NCBI RefSeq assembly: GCF_022808645.1
Contig: NZ_JAKZKT010000003.1
Coordinates: 62,001 to 126,000 of the forward strand
Direction: 5' to 3'
Source: Bacillus litorisediminis
Lineage (GTDB): Bacteria; Bacillota; Bacilli; Bacillales; JC228
DNA: 64,000 bases
In this document: positions 18,250 through 26,518 of the stretch, in pieces
Layout of the letters: each line of letters opens with the position of its first letter
Numbering within the stretch: position 1 is the first letter of the stretch
Notes under the pieces: generated by a model
The model's input: only the letters and a program-made list of their open reading frames with translations
What the model was told of the DNA's origin: nothing
Databases searched by the model: none
Position numbers and translations under genes: made by a program

Positions 18250-18981
18250 GTACAGTTCTCTGGGGTCTTCGCCATTTGTGTTCGAATCCGTTGCTGATTC
18301 GGACAGTTTTCCCTTATCTTGCTCCATTTGTGTCCGAATAAGAGGCTTATTTGGACAGCTTTCCTGAATCCTACGCCATTTGTGTCCGAATCCGTTGCTT
18401 ATTCGGACAGCTTTCCTGAATCCTGCGCCATTTGTGTCCGAATCCGAGGCTTATTCGGACAGCTTTCCTGAATCCTACGCCATTTGTGTCCGAATAAGAG
18501 GCCTATTCGGACAGCTTTCCTGAATCTTACGCCATTTCTGTCTGAATCCGTTGCTTATTCGGACAGCTTTCCTGAATCTTACGCCATTTGTGTCCGAATC
18601 CGTTGCTTATTCGGACAGCTTTCCTGAATCCTGCTCCATTTGTGTCCGAATCCGCGTCTATTCAGACAGCTTTCCTGAATCCTGCTCCATTTGTGTCCGA
18701 ATCCGCGGTCTATTTGGACAGCTTTCCCAAATCTTACGCCATTTGTGTCCGAATAAGAGGCTTATTTGGACAGCTTTCCTGAATCCTGCGCCATTTGTGT
18801 CCGAATCCGTTGCTTATTTGGACAGCTTTCCCAAATCTTACGCCATTTGTGTCCGAATCCGTTGCTTATTCGGACAGCTTTCCCAAATCTTACGCCATTT
18901 GTGTCTGAATCCGTTGCTTATTCGGACAGTTTTCCCGAATCTTACGCCATTTGTGTCCGAATCCGAGGGTTACTTGGACAC
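18250..18981. repeat. Tandem array, about 14 copies of a 52-bp unit containing an inverted repeat
   Basis: GGACAG-type starts fall at 18301, 18353, 18405, 18457, 18509, 18561, 18613, 18664, 18716, 18768, 18820, 18872, 18924 and 18976: a 52-base step with one 51-base unit, plus a degenerate unit from 18250. Each unit contains TGTCCGAAT..ATTCGGACA, nine bases perfectly paired in the best copies; variants such as ATTTGGACA appear in others. Because 52 is not a multiple of three, the open frames across it are artefacts, so it is not a coding repeat. There are no unique spacers, so it is not CRISPR. The rest of the 18007–19144 gap is discussed in the findings. Confidence 0.95.
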
Positions 18982-19144
18982 AAAGGATGTAAAGCTTTCG
19001 TGTCCGAGTCTCTCGCCACTTTAGTAAAAACCCTTAATACAAAAACAACCTTTTAAACAAAAGAACTCCCTTAAATTTGAACAGACTCTATTCATAGCAG
19101 GAAGAGCAGCCCATTCTCATTAAAGAAGTCCTTTATATGCTAAA

Positions 19145-19618
19145 TTATTTAATCCCCGGAAACCGCTGCTGCCTTAAAGCTTCATAGACTAAAATAGCGG
19201 CTGTATTGGAAAGATTTAAGGATCGTACATTGTCTGTCATCGGAATTCTTAAGCAAGTGTCCGGATTTTGCGCCAACAGATCTTTTGGAAGTCCCGTTGT
19301 TTCTTTTCCAAAAACAAAGAATATATCTTTTTCAGGATTACTATAATCATACTCATCGTAGTAATGCTTTCCAAACTTAGTAATAAAATAAAATTCCCCG
19401 TTTGGATACTTAGAAAATAATTCGTCTAAGGAATCATAGTAATAAATTTGAACAAAATCCCAGTAATCAAGGCCAGCCCGTTTGAGCATTCGGTCATCTG
19501 TTGAAAATCCTAATGGTCGGATCAGGTGGAGCTGCGTGTCTGTAGCAGCACATGTTCTCGCAATATTTCCTGTATTAGCTGGAATCTCTGGTTGATATAG
19601 TACAACGTGTAAGGCCAA
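19145..19618 (-). CDS. trmL: tRNA (cytidine(34)-2'-O)-methyltransferase TrmL
   Basis: A 157-residue SPOUT-fold enzyme (CspR/YibK type) that methylates the wobble ribose of tRNA-Leu isoacceptors using S-adenosylmethionine. Motif 1 NTGNIARTCAATDTQLHLI, motif 2 FFVFGKETTGLP, motif 3 IPMTDNVRSLNLSNTAAIL form the trefoil knot. Starts with TTG at 19618 after AGAGGTGA. It is followed upstream by the YhbB-like and queG genes, matching the order queG–yhbB–trmL I recall from B. subtilis. Confidence 0.96.
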   Translation of the reverse strand: MALHVVLYQPEIPANTGNIARTCAATDTQLHLIRPLGFSTDDRMLKRAGLDYWDFVQIYYYDSLDELFSKYPNGEFYFITKFGKHYYDEYDYSNPEKDIFFVFGKETTGLPKDLLAQNPDTCLRIPMTDNVRSLNLSNTAAILVYEALRQQRFPGIK

Positions 19619-19639
19619 CTCTTTGTCACCTCTAACTAT

Positions 19640-20548
19640 TTAATAATCATCTACGATTGAATAAAACTTATACTTGATATTGGGAGTATAAGCACTTGAA
19701 TCCTCATAAGCCCAATAGCGCATACGGCTGTTATACGTATTTGCATTGACGAGCGGCATTCCATATGCATCCTTCGCCACAACAATGGTATTATGATCAA
19801 AACGGCCGTCCCCTTGAAAATCATAGCAGATTACATCGCCTAATAAAAGCTGTTGAGGACTGGATACTTCTTTTGCACGCAGCCCTGATTTAGAATTTTG
19901 CAAGTAATACCGCAGAGAATTGGCAACGGTCCAACTGTAGCTCCAATTATTATTTCTCATCCACCAGCCGTTCCCCCGATTAGGATATCCTCTCATCGGT
20001 GCCCCACCCTCATGTAAACACTGAGAAATAAAATTGGTGCAGTTATCCTGGAATTTTTTATATTTAGGGTTATAGCTATTCCAAAACGTCTCCGCATATC
20101 GAACAGCTCTTCTACGGTCATAATGGTACCCTTTTCGCTCTTCCTCTTCTGAGGGGTACATATCTAAAGGTCCGAAGTGAAAGTCTCGGACTGAGGGCTG
20201 TTCATTTTCCAGTATATCAGCTTCTGAAAAAAGAGGATAATCATCTACAATCGTGAAACGGAAAATCTCTGCTTGCCGCTCCTCCACTCTTTCCTCTAGA
20301 TAAATGTTGTCATTTTGATTAATAATATAACGCATTCTTACTTGATACTGGACCTTTTCCACATCATCTTCTGTGAAGTTTTTAATAATCTTTCCTTTTC
20401 CGCTTACCTTTACAATTTCCGCTTTTCGATTTTGAACAGAAAGAAGTTTTCTCTCAATTTCTTCAGCAAAAAACCGCTGTGCTTTAACGGATGGTTTAAC
20501 ATATGCATCTAATCTGTTTTGAAGCAAATCCTGTAAGATCTCTTTCAT
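19640..20548 (-). CDS. yhbB: YhbB-like putative amidase (Amidase_6 domain)
   Basis: A 302-residue protein. The first 160 residues are a variable helical/beta region; residues about 165–300 are an Amidase_6 domain with RRAVRYAETFWNSYNPKYKK, the putative catalytic Cys in DNCTNFISQCL and His in RFDHNTIVVA. There is no signal peptide, which is notable for a putative cell-wall amidase; the location is therefore open. The start at 20548 (MKEILQDLL) follows GGAGGTTG; an extended opening to 20572 lies over that site. It lies between queG and trmL, as in B. subtilis. Confidence 0.88.
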   Translation of the reverse strand: MKEILQDLLQNRLDAYVKPSVKAQRFFAEEIERKLLSVQNRKAEIVKVSGKGKIIKNFTEDDVEKVQYQVRMRYIINQNDNIYLEERVEERQAEIFRFTIVDDYPLFSEADILENEQPSVRDFHFGPLDMYPSEEEERKGYHYDRRRAVRYAETFWNSYNPKYKKFQDNCTNFISQCLHEGGAPMRGYPNRGNGWWMRNNNWSYSWTVANSLRYYLQNSKSGLRAKEVSSPQQLLLGDVICYDFQGDGRFDHNTIVVAKDAYGMPLVNANTYNSRMRYWAYEDSSAYTPNIKYKFYSIVDDY

Positions 20549-20594
20549 AAAAAAACAACCTCCTCTCTCCATACATATGAAGAAAGCAGGCTGT

Positions 20595-21737
20595 TTAGTT
20601 GTTTACCTGTTGAAAAAATGCCAAACCCTTTTCCATTTCAGCCCGGACTTCTGCATCTGTTTCATGCATCAATTGCGCTGCAATCGCCGTTTTCCCTTCA
20701 TCGCTGCCAATTTTACCAAGTGCCCAGGCGGCTGTCCCGCGAATCACAGGGCGCGGATCCTCTTTCATTAACTGAATCAGGTCTGGGACTGCTGACTCTT
20801 CTTTATAATGAGCGAGTGCTATAATGGCATTCCGTTGAATCGGCTTTTTCCCTCTCCAGGATCCTGACACATGTCCATAGGTTTCTTTAAATTCTCGATT
20901 CGTCAAATGGAGAAGCGGCTGAAGCAACGGTTTGGCAATTTCCGGATCTGGTTCAAATTCTTCGTGCAGGTGAAAGTCCATCTTTTTATTTTTCGGACAG
21001 ACTAACTGACAGGTATCACAGCCATATAGCCGATTGCCTAATTTCGAGCGGAACTCATCCGGCAAAAACCCTTTTGTTTGGGTTAAAAAGGCGATACACT
21101 TTTGCGCATTGAGCTGTCCGCCTTGGACTAGAGCTCCTGTTGGGCACGCGTCAACGCAAAGATTGCAGTCTCCGCAGCCTTCTTCGATTGGCTCATCTGG
21201 CTCAAACGGCAAATTCGTAATCATTTCGCCGAGATATACATATGATCCGAATTCAGGTGTAATAATCGCACAGTTTTTCCCGCTCCAGCCGATTCCTGCA
21301 CGCTCCGCCACCGCGCGATCCACGAGTTCGCCGGTATCGACCATCGACTTGCATACAGCTTGAGGGACTCTTTCTTTAATATAAGCTTCTAGTTGGTTAA
21401 GTTTATCTCTTAGTACATCATGGTAATCTCTTCCCCAGGAAGCACGGGCAAACAATCCTCTTCGCGCGCCTTTTTTGCTTTGAGGAGCGTCCTTCATTTT
21501 AGATGGATACGCTAGCGCGATCGCAATGATGGATTTGGGTTTATCAAAAATCTTTTCAGGGTGTACCCGCTTTTCTATATCTTTCTCTTCAAATCCGGAT
21601 TGGTACCCGAGCTCCTGCTGGCGGATCAGCCGATTTTTCATTTCGTCAAACGCTGAAGCAGAGGTAAAGCCGATTTTATCAATCCCGATTTCTTTACTGT
21701 AGACAATGATGTCTTTTTTCAATTGGTCGTAGTTCAT
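20595..21737 (-). CDS. queG: Epoxyqueuosine reductase QueG
   Basis: A 380-residue cobalamin- and iron-sulfur-dependent enzyme that performs the last step of queuosine synthesis in tRNA. Two ferredoxin-like [4Fe-4S] cysteine groups are visible: CGDCNLCVDACPTGAL and CDTCQLVCPKNK. The N-terminal half has the family words SWGRDYHDVLRDKL and DTGELVDRAVAERAGIGWSGKN. The last 90 residues are HEAT-like repeats (NAIIALAHYKEESAVPDLI, AAWALGKIGSD) that bind tRNA. Strong GAAAGGAGG site. No queuosine synthesis genes other than this one are in the window. Confidence 0.97.
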   Translation of the reverse strand: MNYDQLKKDIIVYSKEIGIDKIGFTSASAFDEMKNRLIRQQELGYQSGFEEKDIEKRVHPEKIFDKPKSIIAIALAYPSKMKDAPQSKKGARRGLFARASWGRDYHDVLRDKLNQLEAYIKERVPQAVCKSMVDTGELVDRAVAERAGIGWSGKNCAIITPEFGSYVYLGEMITNLPFEPDEPIEEGCGDCNLCVDACPTGALVQGGQLNAQKCIAFLTQTKGFLPDEFRSKLGNRLYGCDTCQLVCPKNKKMDFHLHEEFEPDPEIAKPLLQPLLHLTNREFKETYGHVSGSWRGKKPIQRNAIIALAHYKEESAVPDLIQLMKEDPRPVIRGTAAWALGKIGSDEGKTAIAAQLMHETDAEVRAEMEKGLAFFQQVNN

Positions 21738-21823
21738 GTCAGAATCCTCCTTTCTATATAGAGTCAGAAACTTTCATTTCATTTAAAATATGGTAAACTG
21801 CTTTAGTAGAGGAGGTAATCGTA

Positions 21824-22519
21824 ATGGAAATTACACTTAGTCCTGTCTTAACCGATAAGATTGCAAATTTTAAAGTAGGTCTTCTCAGCTATCGCGAAAT
21901 CACCGTTTCCGACTCTCCCCAAATGCTGCGAGGAAGATTACAGCTCTTTCAGGAATCATTATATTTTGATCTGCTCGAGACACAACTGGCCGAACAAAAA
22001 GGAATTCAGGAGTGGCGTTCCATATTTAAAACGGTTGGAAAAGATCCAAACCGCTATAGGCCTTCAAGCGAGGCACTACTCAGAAGAGTCCAAAAGCAGC
22101 AATATTTAGCAACGATTCATTCTGCTGTGGATCTCAATAACTTTCTTTCTCTACAATATCAAATCCCGATTGGCCTTTATGATGCTGATCATATCGAAGG
22201 TGATGTTTTGCTTCGTATCGGCCAGGATGACGAATCCTTTCTCGGACTCAACGGCCGTGAAAATCAAGCCGCGGACTTAATTGTTTCTGCAGACTCAGCT
22301 GGACCTTTTGGCAGTCCCTTTGTAGATTCTAAACGGACTTCTGTGACAACCGATACGAAAAATGCGCTGCATATTGTTTATTTATCTCCAAGTTTACCAG
22401 AAGAGTCCAGTCATAAACTAATCGAATCCGTTGGCAATATGTTTCAGCAGCTTCACGGAGGCGATTATCAGACCGCTCTTCTCACTGCGGATTTAAATCA
22501 TGTTTCTTTTGACACATAG
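21824..22519 (+). CDS. B3/B4 tRNA-binding domain protein
   Basis: A 231-residue stand-alone B3/B4 domain like that in the beta subunit of phenylalanyl-tRNA synthetase, where it edits mischarged tRNA-Phe. Landmarks: WRSIFKTVGKDPNRYRPSSEALLRR, VDLNNFLSLQYQIPIGLYDADHI, and DSKRTSVTTDTKNALHIVYL. Solo proteins of this family are suspected trans-editing factors, but their activity is largely unproven. An AGAGGAGG site precedes the ATG. Divergent from queG and convergent with tRNA-Gly. Confidence 0.85.
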   Translation: MEITLSPVLTDKIANFKVGLLSYREITVSDSPQMLRGRLQLFQESLYFDLLETQLAEQKGIQEWRSIFKTVGKDPNRYRPSSEALLRRVQKQQYLATIHSAVDLNNFLSLQYQIPIGLYDADHIEGDVLLRIGQDDESFLGLNGRENQAADLIVSADSAGPFGSPFVDSKRTSVTTDTKNALHIVYLSPSLPEESSHKLIESVGNMFQQLHGGDYQTALLTADLNHVSFDT

Positions 22520-22565
22520 AAAAAACGCAATGCCCCGTTTTTCTATGTAAACGAAACACTGCGTT
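22520..22565 (-). terminator. Terminator of tRNA-Gly
   Basis: AACGCAATG..CACTGCGTT stem; the minus-strand transcript ends in T6. It overlaps the end of the converging B3/B4 gene. Confidence 0.75.
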
Positions 22566-22580
22566 AGAAACTATGTATGG

Positions 22581-22651
22581 AGCGGGTGATGGGAATCGAA
22601 CCCACGACAACAGCTTGGAAGGCTGTGGTTTTACCATTAAACTACACCCGC
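22581..22651 (-). tRNA. tRNA-Gly (anticodon TCC)
   Basis: A 71-base cloverleaf: acceptor GCGGGTG/CACCCGC, D arm with AATGGT loop, anticodon stem CAGCC..GGCTG read around loop TTCCAA giving anticodon UCC, T arm GTGGGTTCGATTCCCAT, discriminator U. No CCA is encoded in the gene. Confidence 0.95.
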
Positions 22652-22773
22652 AAAATAGTGTGAAATTCCCGTTGTTTTGAGCACGAACGGTCATGCCTCT
22701 GCTTCTGCCAGTTGAATCAATGATGTAAATGCATCGAGGCAACTCGCAGCTTAATTCTAGAAGTGCAGCTCGT

Positions 22774-22804
22774 GGCTGTGGTTTTACCATTAAACTACAC
22801 CCGC
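22774..22804 (-). repeat. Duplicated 5' half of tRNA-Gly
   Basis: Thirty-one bases identical to the first 31 of the tRNA-Gly gene, 153 bases upstream of it in the same orientation, ending exactly at the edge of the anticodon loop. It cannot fold as a tRNA. The 170 bases around it show no gene. See findings for the idea that this is an integration scar. The remaining gap, 22805–23214, contains a terminator and nothing else recognisable. Confidence 0.85.
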
Positions 22805-22920
22805 ATTTTTCAATACCTTTATGCCCTTTTTTGGAGGACATTATTCATTATAATCATCATTTCTACACATTTCAACCCCTATGTTTAAAGTTCGACAATT
22901 TGAAACATTTTTTCACTCAC

Positions 22921-22953
22921 ACAAAAAAGCTTGGTTTCTACAAGCTTTTTTGT
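22921..22953. terminator. Bidirectional hairpin terminator
   Basis: Perfect 13-base stem ACAAAAAAGCTTG/CAAGCTTTTTTGT with a seven-base loop. It stands alone between the tRNA fragment and the Crp-family gene, and may serve the latter (262 bases away) or a lost gene. Confidence 0.7.
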
Positions 22954-23214
22954 CTTTGATGTAAGATGTTGGGGTTGTGCTTCTAAAAAAGATGCGGGAT
23001 GCTTCTTTTCAGTGAGCGACTCATCAAATGGCTATAACCAAAGAATCACTATATATACCTAAAACTTCTAAAGGCCAAGGTTTTTCTACGTTGTAGCCAC
23101 CATGGTTTTTTGCCGCGAATAAAATTTTGTCTCATTTTTGGTGCGTTTTTTTGCGGTGTATCTCAAGAGATTTTTCCTATTTGGCTACTGGACTACATAG
23201 TTTTATCTAAATGA

Positions 23215-23889
23215 TTACTTATTCTTCAACACCTCGGCAAGTTCATGCAAAGAATGGTACTGTTTAATTTGATAGTTCCGTCCATTTTTTTGCAAGTACC
23301 CTTTATCGCAAAATTGTGTAAGCACATGCAACAAGTGCCGGTAGGATACCCCAAGATAATCACAAACCGTAACGTGTTTCTCCTTATAAACTCCTTCGTC
23401 TGCCGTTTGCAAAATAAAATCCGCGAGACGGTTTTCAAGCGGAAAAGCAAGACTTTGTGAATATTTTGCTGCCATAAGTGTGGCCTTTACACTTAAAAAC
23501 TTGGTTAATTCTCTTAGAAATTTCGCATCTTCTAACAATTGTTTGCGATAGTAATGAATCGGAAGAGCAAAACAAATGGTCTTCGTTGAGGCTTGAATCC
23601 CTTTTGTATAGTACACATCATTTAATAATTCCATTTCTCCAATATAGTCATTAGCATTGATAAAATTAATTAAGGATACCTTCCCATTTTGATGGGTGAT
23701 ATATATCTTTGCTTTTCCCTCGATAACATAAAATAGAAAATCCGGTCTCCTGCCTTCTTGAATAATCCAATCGTCACGCTGATATTCATGTACCTCCATA
23801 AACTCCTCAACTGGAAATGAAAATAAATGTGCAATAGAGTTTTTTTCCATATAGAGCCGCTTTTTCTCACCTTTATAAATTTCCATCAT
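23215..23889 (-). CDS. Crp/Fnr-family transcriptional regulator (YeiL-like)
   Basis: A 224-residue protein with an N-terminal cyclic-nucleotide-binding-like beta barrel (VIEGKAKIYITHQNGKVSLINF, then NDYIGEMELLND) and a C-terminal winged helix (CDYLGVSYRHLLHVLTQFCDKGYL). No Cys cluster of the FNR oxygen-sensor type is visible near the N-terminus. It is divergent from the MFS transporter gene with 80 bases between; palindromes in that gap are likely operators, so it probably regulates the transporter and itself. ATG at 23889 follows TGAGGTGA. Confidence 0.88.
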   Translation of the reverse strand: MMEIYKGEKKRLYMEKNSIAHLFSFPVEEFMEVHEYQRDDWIIQEGRRPDFLFYVIEGKAKIYITHQNGKVSLINFINANDYIGEMELLNDVYYTKGIQASTKTICFALPIHYYRKQLLEDAKFLRELTKFLSVKATLMAAKYSQSLAFPLENRLADFILQTADEGVYKEKHVTVCDYLGVSYRHLLHVLTQFCDKGYLQKNGRNYQIKQYHSLHELAEVLKNK

Positions 23890-23899
23890 TCACCTCAAA

Positions 23900-23919
23900 A
23901 ATATGAGATATCTCATATT
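23900..23919. promoter_or_regulatory. Perfect 20-bp palindrome, candidate operator
   Basis: AATATGAGATATCTCATATT is perfectly palindromic and lies 11 bases from the regulator start, in the divergent gap. A second, 12-base perfect palindrome CATGATATCATG lies at 23935–23946 next to the transporter. The ATGAGATATCTCAT core is the size expected for a Crp-family dimer, but it does not match the Crp TGTGA or FNR TTGAT half sites. Confidence 0.6.
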
Positions 23920-23969
23920 ATTTGTATATATTTCCATGATATCATGCAATCAATGAGGAGGATAGCAAA

Positions 23970-25142
23970 ATGAACACACAACGTTGGATGAGTATACAAT
24001 TTTTTAGTTTTTTTATGACGTGGGGCATTTTTCTACCTTATTGGTCCGGGTGGATGATTGATACGAAAGGAATTACCGTCTCACAAGCTAGTTTAATCAT
24101 GAGTTTAGGATTGATTGCAAGAGGCCTTTCTACATTATTTGCCTTTCCTTATTTATCAGGGAGATTTAGCAGTAAAATGTTATTGAATGTGGCGGGAATT
24201 GGTACACTTGCTGCTATTCTTTGTTATATTCCGGCAAGTTCCTTTACTGGTTTACTAATAGTAACAATCATTTTACACCTATTTTACCCAACACTAATGC
24301 CTGCTTTAGATAGTGCTGCCGGTGTCCTTGTGCAAAGTAAACAATTAAAACATTATGGGAGAAGCCGTCAGTGGGGATCGATTGGATTTGTCTCAGTCGG
24401 CATGATTTTGACCCTTTTTACAGGAAAGTTTGGAGATGGAGTGATTTTTTGGGCACTGTTACTTGGAATAATGGGATTTGTGTGTCTTGGTTTTTTGCGT
24501 GCACCTGTTATTTTATCTGAAAAGCCGCAAGCAGACCCAACACAAAAAGGAGGTATGTTACATTTATTCCGAATCAAACACTTTAGTTTGGTACTCATTA
24601 TTGTCATTCTACTTCAAGCCTCACATGCTACTTATTACAATTTTGGCTATATTTTTCTGCAAGAAATCCAAGCACCAATCTATCTGATTGGTTTCATTCT
24701 TAACATAGCCGTGATTGCAGAGATCATATTCTTCTACATCGCAGATAAAAGCTTTCATAAGTTTTCAGTAGGCACTTTACTGACATTGGCAGCAATTGGT
24801 GCATCTGTACGTTGGATAGCAGTGTTTGCCTATCCAAATGTGATTATTTTCTCTGTCGCACAGACTATGCATGCATTCTCATTTGCTATGGCGCATTATG
24901 CCTTTATGAAATACTTAATCAAAAATATTCCACATGTACACATACCAAAAGCACAAGGTATGTATTCTGCCCTGGCACTTAGCTGGAGCACTGCTGTTTT
25001 CACCATTTTCGGCGGCTATTTATACGAAATCGAGCCAAGATATGCTTTTATTGGAATGATTGTTTGTTCCCTTCCATCCATGCTGCTTGCGCTGGTATAT
25101 CGAAGAATGGAACTTAGAAAGGAAGTTTTAGTTTCTATATAG
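23970..25142 (+). CDS. MFS transporter, HcaT/PPP-like family
   Basis: A 390-residue, twelve-helix major facilitator of the MFS_1_like group. The opening WMSIQFFSFFMTWGIFLPYWSGWM and VGLIARGLST-like loop resemble E. coli HcaT, a 3-phenylpropionate transporter; SRQWGSIGFVSVG and SFAMAHYAFMKYL are also group features. Divergent from a Crp-family regulator which may control it. Substrate unknown; neither aromatic catabolism nor nucleoside genes are adjacent. Confidence 0.86.
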   Translation: MNTQRWMSIQFFSFFMTWGIFLPYWSGWMIDTKGITVSQASLIMSLGLIARGLSTLFAFPYLSGRFSSKMLLNVAGIGTLAAILCYIPASSFTGLLIVTIILHLFYPTLMPALDSAAGVLVQSKQLKHYGRSRQWGSIGFVSVGMILTLFTGKFGDGVIFWALLLGIMGFVCLGFLRAPVILSEKPQADPTQKGGMLHLFRIKHFSLVLIIVILLQASHATYYNFGYIFLQEIQAPIYLIGFILNIAVIAEIIFFYIADKSFHKFSVGTLLTLAAIGASVRWIAVFAYPNVIIFSVAQTMHAFSFAMAHYAFMKYLIKNIPHVHIPKAQGMYSALALSWSTAVFTIFGGYLYEIEPRYAFIGMIVCSLPSMLLALVYRRMELRKEVLVSI

Positions 25143-25452
25143 TTTTTTTATTTAGAACTTCACACAGCTGAGGTAATCGATACCTTGCATCTTTCGGCGA
25201 GGTATGTTTTATTTTTTCTAACTTCTAAAACTTCTCGCCGCAAGATCATAAAACTGGCTTATCTTTTTAGATAAGCCTCTTTCTTTCGGTTGCATCTTAT
25301 CATAAACCTCATTTAATTAGGATATGGTTCATCGTAACGCATCTATATCAGGTTTTACACATGATGCTGAGTTGACAGGAGCACTAATTCAATATTTTTG
25401 TGCAGGGGCTTGAGTTTTTTATTTATAATATTGCTGGCGCCATGTAAAGTCT
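25143..25452. other. Intergenic region with terminator
   Basis: Contains the stem-loop GGCTTATCT/AGATAAGCC followed by TCTTTCTTT at 25256–25285, the likely terminator of the MFS gene, and imperfect inverted repeats around 25177–25250 (ATACCT..AGGTAT and CGGCGAG..CTCGCCG). No gene seen. Confidence 0.6.
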
Positions 25453-26106
25453 TCACAAGCCCAGTGAGTCTTTTAGAAATGTTTCCAAATATTCTGCATT
25501 GGTTATTTTTTTATTGCATTCACTGCTATTGGCGCAAATGAGATTACCGACAGCCTTGTAATAATCCGGATTTTTGGATTTTTTCGCTTTTGTTACGGTG
25601 GAAAAATAGGAAACCTCACCAAAACTATTACAGAAGGAACAAAGATTTTTTTTGCTAGTCGGTGCAAATTCACATTCAATACCCACCATTTTTCCTTCAA
25701 GTTCATACACTATAAATTTTTTATTGGATCTTAGGTCGTTCCAGCTTAAATAGGTCAAATGGTTGAAGTCTATATCTGATAAATCAGGCAGCTTTAATTT
25801 TTTATGTTTCGGAAAAATTTTTTTCAGCTGCTGCTCGGTAATTCTGGGAAAGGGCAGCATATAGCCCGATAGATGCTGGATATATTCCTCATACTCTTTA
25901 TCTGTTTTCAGTCTGGAAAGATCCAGCATTTCTTGTTGGTCCAATGATATATTGGGAAAGAGCTCCAAGATTTTAACATTGGCTAAGTCAATCACAGCAG
26001 CCAAAATATTTTGAGGTACATTCTTTTTGGTGCTGTCCTTAATTAAAGCAATCTGTTTTTTTATAAAATTTAATTGTTCATTTTTAATAAATTTTTCGGT
26101 CATCAT
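25453..26106 (-). CDS. FusB/FusC-family elongation factor G-binding protein
   Basis: A 217-residue two-domain protein. The N-terminal four-helix bundle spans about residues 1–80; the C-terminal zinc domain has Cys156, Cys159, Cys191 and Cys197 in the spacing CxxC..CANSSECNK. Conserved FusB words are LPFPRITEQQLKKIFPK, TYLSWNDLRSNKKFIVYE and LICANSSECNK. FusB and FusC bind EF-G and free it from ribosomes stalled by fusidic acid; chromosomal relatives in Bacillus and Listeria have been described and may serve in ribosome recycling. No mobile-element marks are adjacent, so this looks like a native copy. ATG after GGAGAT. Confidence 0.88.
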   Translation of the reverse strand: MMTEKFIKNEQLNFIKKQIALIKDSTKKNVPQNILAAVIDLANVKILELFPNISLDQQEMLDLSRLKTDKEYEEYIQHLSGYMLPFPRITEQQLKKIFPKHKKLKLPDLSDIDFNHLTYLSWNDLRSNKKFIVYELEGKMVGIECEFAPTSKKNLCSFCNSFGEVSYFSTVTKAKKSKNPDYYKAVGNLICANSSECNKKITNAEYLETFLKDSLGL

Positions 26107-26204
26107 TGTATATCTCCAATCTTTTGCTGCTGTTTTCTTGATACTTATTTTAAATCGTGCAGCGGACAGCTAAAATGGATAAAATGACTTAGAACCGTTT
26201 TTTA

Positions 26205-26246
26205 CATAAGAACAGCACTGATGAAGGATTTTCACCAGTGCTGTTC
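26205..26246 (-). terminator. Terminator of CD3324-type gene
   Basis: Perfect 11-base stem GAACAGCACTG/CAGTGCTGTTC directly after the stop at 26249. The minus-strand tail contains T-rich bases and AAAAAACGG further on. Confidence 0.7.
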
Positions 26247-26248
26247 GC

Positions 26249-26518
26249 CTACTTTTTATGTGAATAAACAATTTTCTTAATCGTTTCAGTTGAAAGGTAA
26301 TATTCCTCAGCCAGTTGATGAATACTGCTGCCACTAATAAAAGAGTTTCTAATGGCGGCATTACGGCGGTCAAGCAGCCGTCTTCCTCCACTTGAAGTTC
26401 CCCATTTCTGATGCTTCGTTTCCTGCTTAGGAATATAAAGGGTTTCTCCCTGGACATACTTTTGGATTTCCTCGATTAGCTTTTCTGGTAACACTTTGTT
26501 TGCATTCACATATCTCAA
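26249..26518 (-). CDS. CD3324-family small DNA-binding protein
   Basis: An 89-residue protein that starts MRYVNANKVLPEKLIEEIQK and has the central Arg-rich block SGGRRLLDRRNAAIRNSF followed by a C-terminal helix-turn-helix HQLAEEYYLSTETIKKIVYS. This layout is that of the CD3324 family, related to Mor-type activators, widespread in Firmicutes and often near transporters or resistance genes; its targets are unknown. The TTG start at 26518 follows AAGGAGCGG. It lies 142 bases upstream of the FusB-like gene on the same strand, separated by a terminator, so it is probably its own transcription unit. Confidence 0.85.
   Translation of the reverse strand: MRYVNANKVLPEKLIEEIQKYVQGETLYIPKQETKHQKWGTSSGGRRLLDRRNAAIRNSFISGSSIHQLAEEYYLSTETIKKIVYSHKK

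Noticed and set aside
18250-18981. CRISPR array
   Set aside because: Units are contiguous and 52 bp each without unique spacers, and no cas genes are nearby.
18551-19056. Repeat protein read from the plus-strand frames of the array (SESVAYSDSFPES-like)
   Set aside because: The 52-bp unit shifts frame every copy; the apparent proteins are three frames of the same DNA, with no ribosome site or hydrophobic/folded pattern.
22774-22804. Second tRNA-Gly gene
   Set aside because: Only the first 31 bases are present; no anticodon, T arm or 3' acceptor strand.
22482-22841. 119-residue minus-strand protein with a repeated CGCSLMVKPQP
   Set aside because: The repeat is the translation of the tRNA-Gly gene and its duplicated half.
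26170-26457. 95-residue minus-strand ORF overlapping the CD3324-type gene
   Set aside because: It is another frame of that gene and runs through its terminator.
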